NCBI RefSeq assembly: GCF_910584445.1
Contig: NZ_CAJUBO010000005.1
Coordinates: 1 to 64,000, forward strand
Direction: 5' to 3'
Length of the DNA: 64,000 bases
Origin: an uncultured Desulfovibrio sp.
Lineage (GTDB): Bacteria > Desulfobacterota > Desulfovibrionia > Desulfovibrionales > Desulfovibrionaceae
The notes beneath the pieces were generated by a model that had not been told where the DNA came from, searched no databases, and was given only the letters and a program-made list of their open reading frames with translations. Below are positions 1 through 8,886 of the stretch, piece after piece; positions within the stretch are counted from its first letter, which is position 1, and each line of letters begins with the position of its first letter. The position numbers and the translations under genes are program-made.

Positions 1-674
1 CTCTTTTATGGCGCTGTAGCGGGTCGTATTGGAGTAATACTTGGTGTTCGTGCCGTTGGAAATAACAAAAATCTGCACATATTCATACAGTCCGCAGCCA
101 GCCCAAAAGCTGTCCCGCTGGTAGCGGTCTATCTGGTGGAACGCCTCCTTCAGAGCGACGCCCCGCTTTTTCAGCTCCACATGGACCATAGGCAGGCCAT
201 TTACCAAAACCGTCACATCATAGCGGTTATCGTATCTGGCCCCGTCCTCTTTCCCGACAACGTACTGGTTGATGACCTGGAGGCGGTTGTTGTGGATGTT
301 CTTTTTATCAATGAGGGTAATGTTCTTGCTTTCGCCGGTGTCTCGCCGGAGGACCTGGATATAATCTTCCTGGATACGGCGGCTTTTGTCCTCGATCTTA
401 TCGTTGGCGACAGCAATACAGGAAGTGAAAAACCGCTCCCATTCGCTGTCCGTAAAGGTGTAGTGGTTCAGCTCCTCCAGCTTTCTGCGGAGGTTGGCGA
501 TCAGCTCCGCCTCGGAATGGATAGGGAGATATTCATAGCCCTGTTCGCAAAGGAGGCGGATAAATTCTTTTTCCAGCGCGGCCTCGCTCTGGTAGCTGTC
601 GGAACGGGTCTTGACTGGTTCATATTCCGTCACCACTGTGTTTTCGTTTGTCTGGGCCACAACGTTGAAATAGC

Positions 675-678
<4 letters not shown>
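1..678 (-). CDS. hsdR: Type I restriction enzyme R subunit (HsdR), N-terminal part, runs off the left edge
   Basis: The first 226 residues of a type I restriction R subunit, the ATP-dependent motor and nuclease of an HsdRMS complex. Translating the minus strand from ATG at 678 gives an open frame to base 1. The PD-(D/E)xK nuclease core is visible: Asp154, then 'VELKKRG' with Glu168 and Lys170, just after 'VLVNGLPMVH', which is typical of HsdR N-termini. The helicase domains would lie beyond the window. The start overlaps the hsdS stop by four bases (ATGA), so the two are translationally coupled. Base composition is near 50% GC, lower than the core genome here, which suggests transfer. The family call is secure; activity cannot be judged from a fragment next to a broken hsdS. 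Confidence 0.9.
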
Positions 679-1313
<635 letters not shown>

Positions 1314-1375
1314 CCTGTAATCTTGGTCTGAACCGCCATTGTTCGTTCCGCGGCCCCGTCCCACTCGTTGTCGAT

Positions 1376-2764
1376 ATGGATGGGAGCCTGCTCATGACGG
1401 ATAGCCTTTGGGAATGTTTTTGGGCGCAGGCGGCGCGGCGGCCATGGCTCCTTTTTTGTGCCCCTTTCTGGCTTGCGCGGGGGCGGCTGTATTTCAAGAC
1501 GCGAATCGCGCAACTGGGTCCTCCGCCTGAAATGCCTCTGCGACAGGAAGTTCTGGAGTATTGCCGGAGAGTCCGTGAGGCGGGCCGTCCGTGTATTTTA
1601 GCCACGGCAAGCCCGTTGTCTGTCGCTCAGGTTGTGGCGGACAGGTGCGCGTTTTTTGACGAGGTTTTTGGCAGTTCGGACGCTGTCAACCTGAAGGGGA
1701 ATGTCAAGGCCGAATTTCTCTGTGAACGTTTTGGGCGCGGGCATTTTGATTATATTGGCAACAGCATGGCGGACCTCCCCGTTTGGAGCGTGGCACGAAC
1801 TGCCATCGTTATCGGATCGGAAAGCCTTGCGACCCGTGTCCGGGAGATTAATCCGCATTGCGACCGGATTCCCGTCAAGGAACCGGATTTGAAGGATATT
1901 CTTGATCTTTGGCGTGTTCGTCAATGGATCAAGAATCTATTGATTTTTTTCCCTGTTATACTTTCCCATGACTTCACAGTACATAGTTTCGGATTGGCTG
2001 TTCTTGCTTTTTTCAGTCTTAGCTGTATGGCAAGCGCGATTTACACATATAATGATATTTGTGATATTACAAGTGATAGGATGCACCCTGTAAAATGCTT
2101 TAGGCCATTTGCTTCGTGTAGTATTCCAATCCAAAGCGCATTTTTATTTTTCTTTATTCCATTTTGCATTTCAATCGCTATTGCACTTCTCCTGCCGACT
2201 ACGTTTTTTATGCTGCTTTTTCTCTATCTTTTTGTAACGCTCATGTATTCGTCCTGGTTGAAGCGGCTGCTCGTGCTTGATGTCCTCACGTTGACGGTTC
2301 TGTATTTGCTGCGAGTCGGCATGGGATGTGCGGCAGTAAGTACAGATTGTTCCCAGTGGGTGCTGGGCTTTTTGGGTTTTCTTTTTCTCGGCTTAGCGCT
2401 GATCAAGAGGATCGGGGGGTTGGTAACCGCTGTTCCCCAGGTGCCGATGGGGGAGCAGGCCATGCCGGGCCGGGCCTATCTTCCCATTGACCTGCCTCTT
2501 TTGGAAAGTTTGTCCATATCGTGTGGTGTGGCTTCATGCATAGTTCTTGTTTTTTATGTGGATTCAATCAAGGCGAGTTCGCTGTATTCCCAGCCATTTT
2601 GGCTATGGGGGGAATGTTTTCTCCTGCTGTGGGGATATATCAGGTTGGCTATCCGTGTCGTTCGTGGACAAGTAGCAGATGATCCTGTTTCTGCTGTCTG
2701 CAAAGATAAGACATATGGATTAATGGCAATCTTGGCAATTTTTCTGTTTATATTAGCGTTGTAG
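1376..2764 (+). CDS. HAD phosphatase-UbiA prenyltransferase fusion (decaprenyl-phosphate phosphoribosyltransferase-like)
   Basis: Two-domain membrane enzyme. Residues 1-170 (from the ATG at 1376) form a HAD-type phosphatase; residues 180-460 a UbiA-type transferase with about eight membrane spans and the Asp-rich motif 'YNDICDITSDRMHP', followed by 'YSSWLKRLLVLDVL'. By family precedent (Rv3806c and its HAD-fused relatives) such proteins move a phosphoribosyl group to a polyprenyl phosphate for cell-surface arabinose donors; the substrate here is inferred. The HAD nucleophile lies in 'VVDMDGSL', whose first Asp codon is 1373-1375, upstream of the ATG, so 1376 cannot be the functional start. 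The frame is open back to 1238 but has no normal start codon, so the 5' end is missing or switched off by the TC tract. GC falls along the gene. Confidence 0.8.
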   Translation: MDGSLLMTDSLWECFWAQAARRPWLLFCAPFWLARGRLYFKTRIAQLGPPPEMPLRQEVLEYCRRVREAGRPCILATASPLSVAQVVADRCAFFDEVFGSSDAVNLKGNVKAEFLCERFGRGHFDYIGNSMADLPVWSVARTAIVIGSESLATRVREINPHCDRIPVKEPDLKDILDLWRVRQWIKNLLIFFPVILSHDFTVHSFGLAVLAFFSLSCMASAIYTYNDICDITSDRMHPVKCFRPFASCSIPIQSAFLFFFIPFCISIAIALLLPTTFFMLLFLYLFVTLMYSSWLKRLLVLDVLTLTVLYLLRVGMGCAAVSTDCSQWVLGFLGFLFLGLALIKRIGGLVTAVPQVPMGEQAMPGRAYLPIDLPLLESLSISCGVASCIVLVFYVDSIKASSLYSQPFWLWGECFLLLWGYIRLAIRVVRGQVADDPVSAVCKDKTYGLMAILAIFLFILAL

Positions 2765-2778
2765 CTGGAGGAAATTGC

Positions 2779-4065
2779 ATGTTGACCTTCAGAAGTATAT
2801 ATAATGATTATACGTATTTCTTAAAAAAGAATATTTATATATTGGTGTTTATTTTTTATAGTTTTTTTCTAGTTAAAAATGCAATAAAGCTTTATAGGTA
2901 TTTTCCAACATATAGTATATGGAATGAGCTTTTTAATTCTTATGCTGGTGGGTTTGTGCGGCGAGGCCTTATCGGCGAGATTCTATATGTTTTTTCAGGG
3001 TTAGGAATAGATATTCGTATTCTAGTTCCTATAGTTGTTGTTATATTTAATGTCTTATTTGTATTTTTTTGTATTAAATTTCTTAGAAAGAAGGTAGACA
3101 CGGTATTTGCCTTATTTATTTCTTGTTCACCTGGGATTTTCTTTTTTGCTTTCTTTGATCCTGGGGTCCTTGCTCGTAAAGATGGAATCGTTGCCGCATC
3201 ATTCATTCTCTTGTTTTTTATATCCAAGAAAGATACTTGGATAGTTCGTATTCTCATACTTGTGATATCGGCAGTGGGGATGCTCATTCATGAAGCGTTG
3301 TGGTTCTATCTTCCCATGCCACTTATCCTTTTGTATCTCAGTAGTCGTCGGGAAAATAAGACCACAAGCTTTTATATCTTCTCTGGATTGTTATTATTTG
3401 TGAGTCTCATGTTGATACTCAAATTTTCAGGAACTCAGGAACAGGCAAAGCTGATAGATGAGTCATGGCATATGATGATACCTGGGTATCCAGACAAAAA
3501 ATTTTCATATTATATTGGAGCTACTTTGCAAGATGTTAACCCATGGCTCAGCTTGAAATATTTTAAATTAAAAAGTATGATTGGCATCATACTAGGGTTT
3601 ATTCTAACTTTACTTCCAGTATTTCTGTGGATGAAAAAAAATGATTTATTTGCAAGATTGAATCAAGAGTTCTCCACAAAAACCGAAAAATTGATGCTTT
3701 TGTGCGCGGTTATATTTCCCTGTCTCCTCATTTTGCTTGAGAATGATTTTGGGAGGAGAATTTCACTTTTTTCTGAAGAACTACTTTTCTTCATGTTATT
3801 TTTTTGTTCTTCAATAAATTTAACTACATATAAGAAATATTATATATCGCATATAATGATTTATGCTGTTATATTATATTCATTTACATGGAATATGTAC
3901 CATTACACTGCTCCTGGATCTAGTATTGTTAAATTTTCTCCTGTATTTGCTGTAAAATTTTTATTATTTTCATTTTTCGCTTATGGTTTTTATAATGTAG
4001 CGAGATACATAAAATCTAGTCATTGGTACGATATGTGCATAACCAAAATTACGTTGCATAAATAA
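2779..4065 (+). CDS. AT-rich polytopic membrane protein, possible surface-glycan polymerase or GT-C-like transferase
   Basis: A 428-residue protein with roughly ten hydrophobic spans, short charged loops and a basic C-terminus. After the first span comes a conserved-looking 'GGFVRRGLIGEILY', and a loop holds 'FDPGVLARKDGI'. The shape resembles Wzy, EpsG or GT-C proteins of glycan clusters, but I recognise no diagnostic family motif and give no function. A good ribosome site (GGAGG, 7 bases before ATG) lies in the 14-base gap after the HAD-UbiA stop, so the two form one operon. At about one third GC it is far below the flanking genome, a strong sign of transfer. Co-location with a HAD-UbiA enzyme fits use of a polyprenyl-phosphate sugar donor (inference). 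Confidence 0.75.
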   Translation: MLTFRSIYNDYTYFLKKNIYILVFIFYSFFLVKNAIKLYRYFPTYSIWNELFNSYAGGFVRRGLIGEILYVFSGLGIDIRILVPIVVVIFNVLFVFFCIKFLRKKVDTVFALFISCSPGIFFFAFFDPGVLARKDGIVAASFILLFFISKKDTWIVRILILVISAVGMLIHEALWFYLPMPLILLYLSSRRENKTTSFYIFSGLLLFVSLMLILKFSGTQEQAKLIDESWHMMIPGYPDKKFSYYIGATLQDVNPWLSLKYFKLKSMIGIILGFILTLLPVFLWMKKNDLFARLNQEFSTKTEKLMLLCAVIFPCLLILLENDFGRRISLFSEELLFFMLFFCSSINLTTYKKYYISHIMIYAVILYSFTWNMYHYTAPGSSIVKFSPVFAVKFLLFSFFAYGFYNVARYIKSSHWYDMCITKITLHK

Positions 4066-4460
4066 AAAATGTGCATTTATATTTATAGATGCATGTAAGT
4101 CATTGTAGATTTCTGTGTATATCAGAACAGAAAATGGCCTCATCTGTTTGTATGTATATGCTATTTCCCATTATGGCAGTGCCCGTTGACATTACTGACA
4201 TTAATGGTTCGACAAAGGAATTGACGGTATGGTTGGTGCCTGAATTCTTGTATCCTGCCGCCGAGTTGGGCCACTCTCTACATCGTCTCTGAGGTGCGGT
4301 TCGTGCCCTATGACATGTGCGCCGTAGAGTTCCCACGCGCATGCGATATTCCTGCGGATGACGAAACTGTGGGGTTTTGTTGCAAATCTTGCGTTTTCCC
4401 GATGTCCGCATTGACTTTTGCGCCCGCATGTCGGAAAGTGCGCCCACGAAAAGGAGGCGC
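4066..4460. other. No convincing gene; composition boundary
   Basis: About 395 bases in which GC rises from the AT-rich island to the high-GC core. Short open frames occur on both strands (such as 4089-4292) but have no good ribosome site or recognisable product. I see no tRNA, integrase or attachment repeat that would explain the island edge. Confidence 0.5.
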
Positions 4461-5069
4461 ATGCAACCCCGTTCCCGAATCGTGGCCGCCGTGGCCTTTC
4501 TTGGTGCCGGGGCTGTCCTTGCCGTGGCCGGTTTCTTTTCCGGCGCGCCGGGTCTCGATCCGGCGCAGGGCGCCGCCGTGGGCTTTCTCGGCCTGGTGAT
4601 CGCGGCCCTGGGCGCCCTGCTCCTGCGGCGGGGCCTTGCCGGACGCGCCGGGTCGGTCTCCGCCGCGGCTTCCGATCCCCTTCCCCTGCCGTACTATACG
4701 CGCAACTGTCCGTTCTGCGGGCGCCGGCTCGGACTCAAGGCCGAAAAATGTCCCGATTGCCGCCGCAGGCTCCCCGATGACGCCACCTGCTCGGCCGGCG
4801 CAACGGACGCCGCAAGCGCGGTGGCCGCCTTTGCCGCCGCGCGGGAAACGGCGCTTGCCGCGGGCAGCACCGGTTATGTCTGGCGCGCGACACATGACGG
4901 CGCCGCCTGCGAGCGTTGCGCCAACAACGACGGCCATGTCTTTCTTTGGGAACAGGAACCCATCGGCGGCCACGCCGGGGCGCGGCCCCGCTGCCGCTGC
5001 CGTCCGGAGCCGGTGTTTCCGGCAACGCCCCCCGCGCGGGAGACGCCTTCCCCTGCCCGCCAGGCATAG
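4461..5069 (+). CDS. Membrane protein with a four-Cys zinc ribbon and a phage Mu gpF-like C-terminal motif
   Basis: A 202-residue protein. Residues 5-60 make two membrane spans separated by a short loop, residues 83-100 a zinc ribbon (C83, C86, C97, C100 in 'CPFCGRRLGLKAEKCPDC'), and residues 139-181 a motif 'GYVWRATHDGAACERC...CRCR' with Cys150, 153, 178 and 180. The last part resembles the C-terminus of minor head proteins (Mu gpF / SPP1 gp7 type), where W, D, the Cys pair and a closing CRC are conserved; here it is detached from any phage gene. The start at 4461 follows AAGGAGG closely (3 bases); ATG 4428 or TTG 4377 are in frame alternatives. Function unknown; a redox or metal sensor at the membrane is only a guess. 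Confidence 0.7.
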   Translation: MQPRSRIVAAVAFLGAGAVLAVAGFFSGAPGLDPAQGAAVGFLGLVIAALGALLLRRGLAGRAGSVSAAASDPLPLPYYTRNCPFCGRRLGLKAEKCPDCRRRLPDDATCSAGATDAASAVAAFAAARETALAAGSTGYVWRATHDGAACERCANNDGHVFLWEQEPIGGHAGARPRCRCRPEPVFPATPPARETPSPARQA

Positions 5070-5095
5070 AACGGTTTGGTGATGCAAGCAGCCAG

Positions 5096-5173
5096 ACCGC
5101 TCTGGCGGATGCGGGAGCGGGCGCCCGCGCCGCAAGACGGCGGCAGTGAAATCTGAGGAAAATGCTCTAAGGA
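5096..5173. repeat. Intergenic repeat, 'TCTGGCGGATGCGGGAGCGG' family, copy 1
   Basis: TCTGGCGGATGCGGGAGCGG followed by GCGCCCGC and, after an insertion, by AAAATGCTCTAAGG. The same two blocks occur in the same order at 20275-20318. A weaker relative is at about 11868-11916. The last block supplies the AAGGA ribosome site of the ACT gene that follows. Confidence 0.7.
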
Positions 5174-5181
5174 TCAGCAGG

Positions 5182-5775
5182 ATGGAAAAGTACACAGCGT
5201 CCTTTCTCGGCCGGGACTGCCCCGGCGTGGTGGCGGCCGTGAGCCGCCTGTTCGGCGACATGGGCTGCAATATCGAGGCCATGGCCCAGACCATGCTCTC
5301 CGGCGCGTTCGCGGCCATCTTCGTGGTCAGTGCCCCCGGACCGGACGCCGGGACCCCGCGCGACGAGGGCGTGTGCGGCGCCGACTGCCTGCGCCTGCGC
5401 CTTGAGGAAGGGCTTGAGCGCGCCGGGGTGGACCTTTCCGTCCTGGTGCGGCCGGCCATTGCGGAGCAGTGGGGCGCGAACCTGGATTGCGAACCCTTTG
5501 TGGTCACGGTGGACGGACCGGACCGCCCCGGACTCATCGGCGGCATGAGCCGGGTTTTCGGCCGTCACGGCGTGAACATCGAAAACCTCAAGGCCATCCT
5601 CGGCGAAGGCGGCGAGGGCAAGGCGCTCTTCGTCTTTGAGGTCATGGTGCCGGACAGCGTGGATCTGGGGCGCCTGCGCCGCGAGCTTGCCCTGGAGGCG
5701 ACCAACCTCAAGCTGCGCGTGAGCGTCCAGCACCGCAAGATTTTCGAGGCCGTCCACCGGGTCAGTTCGTTCTAG
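5182..5775 (+). CDS. Tandem ACT-domain protein (GcvR / UPF0237-like)
   Basis: A 197-residue protein with two ACT domains: one at about 1-95 ('MEKYTASFLGRDCPGVVAAV', 'MGCNIEAMAQTML') and one at about 108-197 ('FVVTVDGPDRPGLIGGMSRV', 'HGVNIENLKAIL'). ACT domains bind amino acids or similar effectors, and the two-domain form is seen in the glycine-cleavage repressor GcvR. It has no DNA-binding domain of its own. The start at 5182 follows AAGGA by 8 bases; the frame extends upstream to 5146 without a better site. The next gene is UPF0210. ACT proteins of the UPF0237 type are a recurring neighbour of UPF0210, so this protein is probably its regulatory partner rather than a glycine-cleavage factor; no gcv gene is present. 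Confidence 0.85.
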   Translation: MEKYTASFLGRDCPGVVAAVSRLFGDMGCNIEAMAQTMLSGAFAAIFVVSAPGPDAGTPRDEGVCGADCLRLRLEEGLERAGVDLSVLVRPAIAEQWGANLDCEPFVVTVDGPDRPGLIGGMSRVFGRHGVNIENLKAILGEGGEGKALFVFEVMVPDSVDLGRLRRELALEATNLKLRVSVQHRKIFEAVHRVSSF

Positions 5776-5782
5776 GCGCGGA

Positions 5783-5852
5783 TAGCGGAAAAACGCGGTT
5801 TTTCGCCCGCTCGCGGCGGCTGCGCCGCCGCATGGCCCGGACGGGTCGCCGT
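5783..5852. repeat. Three-stem palindromic core repeat, diverged copy
   Basis: GCGGAAAAACGCGGTTTTTCGC, then CGGCGGCTGCGCCGCCG, then CCCGGACGGG. The same order of three small stems forms the centre of the element at 11701-11842 and 62881-62987 and recurs at 52904-52970. It lies between the ACT gene and UPF0210 and may form hairpins in their shared transcript. Confidence 0.6.
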
Positions 5853-5923
5853 GTCCGCCTGTGCGGGCACGGCCGGCGTTCAGCCGCAGACCGGCCTTCA
5901 GGCCGCAAGCCAGCAGGATCAGT

Positions 5924-7309
5924 ATGCTTTCCGAACGTGAAGTCACCAGTACCCTGAACATGCTCCGCAACGAGCACCTTGATGTCCGCACCGTCACCCT
6001 GGGCGTGAGCCTTTTTGACTGCGTGAGCCATGACCTTGAGCTTTTCGTCGCCAACGTGCGCGCCAAGATCCGCCGCCATGCGGCGCAGCTCGTGGCCGTC
6101 TGCGACGAGGTGGGCGACAGGTACGGCATCCCGGTGGTCAACAAGCGCATCAGCGTCAGCCCCGTGGCCGTGGTGGGGGCGCCCTTCGGGCCGGACGGCA
6201 TGCTCCGCATCTGTCAGGCGCTGGACGAGGCCGCCACGGACGCCGGGGTGGACTTTCTCGGCGGCTTTTCCGCCCTGGTGGAAAAGGGCTTCGCCAAGGG
6301 CGACCGCGCCCTCATCGAGGCCCTGCCCGACGCGCTCGCCCAGACCGAGCGCGTCTGCGCCTCCATCAATGTGGCTTCCTCGCGCAGCGGCATCAACATG
6401 GACGCCGTGGCCCTCATGGGCGAACAGATCCTGCGCGTGGCCCGTGCCACGGCGGACCGCGGGGGCATCGGCTGCGCCAAGCTGGTGGTCTTTGCCAATA
6501 TCCCCCAGGATGTGCCCTTCATGGCCGGCGCCTACCTGGGCGTGGGCGAGCCGGATGTGGTCATCAATGTGGGCGTTTCCGGGCCGGGCGTGGTGAAGAA
6601 GGCCATCGACCGCGCCCTGGAGCGGGGCCGCAACGCCCAGGGGCGGCCGCTCACCCTGCTGGACATGGCCGAGGTCATCAAGGCCACGGCCTACAAGGTG
6701 ACGCGCGTGGGCGAGATCATCGGCGCCGAAGTGGCGAGCCGGCTCGGCATCCCCTTCGGCGTGGCGGATCTTTCCCTTGCGCCCACGCCCGCCGTGGGCG
6801 ACTCGGTGGGCGAGATCTTCGAGAGCCTCGGCCTTTCCAGCATCGGCGCGCCGGGCAGCACCGCCGTGCTCGCCATGCTCAATGACGCGGTCAAGAAGGG
6901 CGGCGGTTTCGCCTCCTCCTCGGTGGGCGGCCTTTCCGGGGCCTTTATTCCCGTCTCCGAGGATTCGAGCATCGAGGCGGCCGCGCGGGCGGGGCGCCTG
7001 AGCATCGAGAAGCTGGAGGCCATGACCAGCGTCTGCTCGGTGGGGCTGGACATGATCGCCATTCCCGGCGACACGCCCGCGTCAACGCTGGCGGCCATCA
7101 TCGCCGATGAAATGGCTATCGGCGTCATCAACCACAAGACCACCGCCGTGCGCGTCATCCCCGTGCCAGGCAAGGGCGTGGGCGAGGAAGTCTCGTTCGG
7201 CGGCCTGCTCGGCAAGGCGGCCATCATGGCCGTGCCGGGTGGCGACGCCGCCCGCTTCATCGGCCTTGGCGGCCGGATACCGGCGCCCATCCACAGCCTG
7301 AAGAACTGA
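5924..7309 (+). CDS. UPF0210 / DUF711 family protein
   Basis: A 461-residue protein that matches the UPF0210 (DUF711) family over its whole length: 'MLSEREVTSTLNMLRNEHLDVRTVTLGVSL' region at the start, Gly- and Ser-rich loops such as 'SSRSGINMDAVALMG', and a C-terminal 'FIGLGGRIPAPIHSL'. Family members are cytosolic and have a glycyl-radical-like fold, but no reaction is established, so none is assigned. ATG 5924 is chosen because a GCAGGA site precedes it by 6 bases and the family begins here; the frame extends upstream to 5861. It probably shares a transcript with the ACT protein 148 bases upstream and ends at a strong terminator. Confidence 0.85.
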   Translation: MLSEREVTSTLNMLRNEHLDVRTVTLGVSLFDCVSHDLELFVANVRAKIRRHAAQLVAVCDEVGDRYGIPVVNKRISVSPVAVVGAPFGPDGMLRICQALDEAATDAGVDFLGGFSALVEKGFAKGDRALIEALPDALAQTERVCASINVASSRSGINMDAVALMGEQILRVARATADRGGIGCAKLVVFANIPQDVPFMAGAYLGVGEPDVVINVGVSGPGVVKKAIDRALERGRNAQGRPLTLLDMAEVIKATAYKVTRVGEIIGAEVASRLGIPFGVADLSLAPTPAVGDSVGEIFESLGLSSIGAPGSTAVLAMLNDAVKKGGGFASSSVGGLSGAFIPVSEDSSIEAAARAGRLSIEKLEAMTSVCSVGLDMIAIPGDTPASTLAAIIADEMAIGVINHKTTAVRVIPVPGKGVGEEVSFGGLLGKAAIMAVPGGDAARFIGLGGRIPAPIHSLKN

Positions 7310-7332
7310 TCCCGCCGCGGCGGAAGACGGAA

Positions 7333-7370
7333 AGCGCCCTTGTCCCGGCATTGGGGCAAGGGCGCTTTTT
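7333..7370. terminator. Rho-independent terminator between two convergent genes
   Basis: A perfect 10-base stem, AGCGCCCTTG and CAAGGGCGCT, around a 14-base loop, followed by TTTT. It lies between UPF0210 (rightward) and the MFS gene (leftward, stop at 7386). The plus-strand T run favours the rightward transcript. Confidence 0.85.
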
Positions 7371-7385
7371 CGTCCGCGAGAGATT

Positions 7386-8627
7386 TCAATGCCGGTGAAC
7401 GTGGCGCCCGTGGCGGTGCGCCTGCCGTTCCACGGCCCTGTCCTCCCGCAGGCAGAAGGTGAGCGCGAGGGCAACGGCGAAGCTCACGCCGAAAAAGATG
7501 TCGGAAAGGGCGTAACTGCCGCAGATATCATAGGATATCCCCATGATCGGGAAGCCGAGGCTGCGGATCAGGATGAAGATGGCGACGAACTTGTACACGG
7601 CGAGAAAGTTGGGACTGCCGAAATAATAGGCGACCACGGCGGGCAGCACCACCCACAGGCCGCCCACGCACGAACCGAAGGTGAGGCCGAAGGCCGCCAT
7701 GGACGCGAGACTTGGCGGCAGAAGCAGGAAGCACATGCTCCCGAGGCCGCAGAGCATGAGGGCGCGGGCCGCCATGATGGGCGTGGCGCGGTCGCAGACC
7801 CAGCCCCAGAAATACTTGGCGAGCGTGCCGAACAGCGCCGCCAGGCCAGCCAGGATCATGGCCGGATAGGCATCGGCCCCCATGTCCGTGAAGCGGGGCT
7901 TGAGCTGGCTCAGCACTCCCGAGCCGACCATGAGCGCCAGCCCGAAGGCAATGCCGATCCACCAGGCCGCAGGCCGGCGTATGAGGGCGGCGAGGGAAAC
8001 GGCGCGCGGAACCCCCTTGGGCGGCCGCGGATCATGCTGCCGCCCGTCAGGGTGCAGATGGAGCATCTGCGGGGAACGCCGCACCAGCACCCAGGAGAGC
8101 GGCGCCAGCAGCAGGGTCGCGCCGCCGAGAATGGCGTAGGCGGTCTGCATATCGAAATGGCGGATGAGGACCAGGCTCAGAAAGGGCAGCACCATGCCCG
8201 CGAGGGAGGTGCCGGAATTGGCAAGCCCGAAGGCGATGCCCCGGAAGTGGCTGAACCAGTTGCTCATGAGGGCGTTGGCTACCACGCCGCCGCATACCTG
8301 GGACGCCACCCAGAGCAGCACCATGCAGAGCGTGAACAGCCGTATGTCCTCGGCAAGGCCCATGGCCCAGGTGGCAAGCCCGCCCGCCACGGCGCCCACG
8401 GTCATGAGCATCCGCAGGGAATACCGGGTGGAAACGGCGGCGGCCACGGGCATGGCGAGCTGGCCCATGAAGGCGGCCACGCCCAGGCTCATGTTCAGGC
8501 CCACGCGCGTCCAGCCGTGCAGGTCGCACAGGGGTTCCATGAAGGCGTTCATGCCGTAGAGGGCGCTGCCCTGCAACATGAAGTTGCCCCCCAGACACAG
8601 GGCGCTGATCTTCCACCCGTAGAACAT
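7386..8627 (-). CDS. Major facilitator superfamily transporter (MCT / oxalate-formate antiporter type)
   Basis: A 413-residue inner-membrane carrier with twelve predicted spans and a central cytosolic loop at about 185-215 ('RRSPQMLHLHPDGRQHDPRPP'). The N-terminus 'MFYGWKISALCLGGNFM' and 'HGWTRVGLNMSLGVAAFMGQL' are typical of the monocarboxylate/OFA-like branch, so an organic anion is a likely substrate; the exact one is unknown. The start at 8627 follows GGAGAAG by about 5 bases; the open frame continues upstream but is not needed. The LacI regulator is transcribed in the same direction just upstream, so it may control this gene. The His/Arg-rich tail 'ERQAHRHGRHVHRH' is unusual and could bind metal. 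Confidence 0.8.
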   Translation of the reverse strand: MFYGWKISALCLGGNFMLQGSALYGMNAFMEPLCDLHGWTRVGLNMSLGVAAFMGQLAMPVAAAVSTRYSLRMLMTVGAVAGGLATWAMGLAEDIRLFTLCMVLLWVASQVCGGVVANALMSNWFSHFRGIAFGLANSGTSLAGMVLPFLSLVLIRHFDMQTAYAILGGATLLLAPLSWVLVRRSPQMLHLHPDGRQHDPRPPKGVPRAVSLAALIRRPAAWWIGIAFGLALMVGSGVLSQLKPRFTDMGADAYPAMILAGLAALFGTLAKYFWGWVCDRATPIMAARALMLCGLGSMCFLLLPPSLASMAAFGLTFGSCVGGLWVVLPAVVAYYFGSPNFLAVYKFVAIFILIRSLGFPIMGISYDICGSYALSDIFFGVSFAVALALTFCLREDRAVERQAHRHGRHVHRH

Positions 8628-8886
8628 GGACTTCTCCGTTCGGCCTCCGGCGCCGCAACGCCGGCCTGCCGGAGCATGGCCCTCCCCCGCGCCCGGGCAG
8701 GCCGGGCCGGCGCTGCGCCGGAGAACGCCGGGGGAGCGGCCGTTTTTCGCTGCGGGGCGCCACCCCGCCCCGTTGGGATCCCATGGACCCCACCCCGTTT
8801 GCGTTTTTCCTGCTGTGTTGCAGCGAGAGGAACGAGCGTGAACGGGGAAGGCCGCTGTTTCTTCGCAGAAGTTCCGAAACCGTGAG

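Noticed and set aside
4089..4292. 67-codon gene after the AT-rich membrane protein
   Set aside because: No ribosome site, no recognisable domain, and Met/Cys-rich random-looking sequence at a composition boundary.
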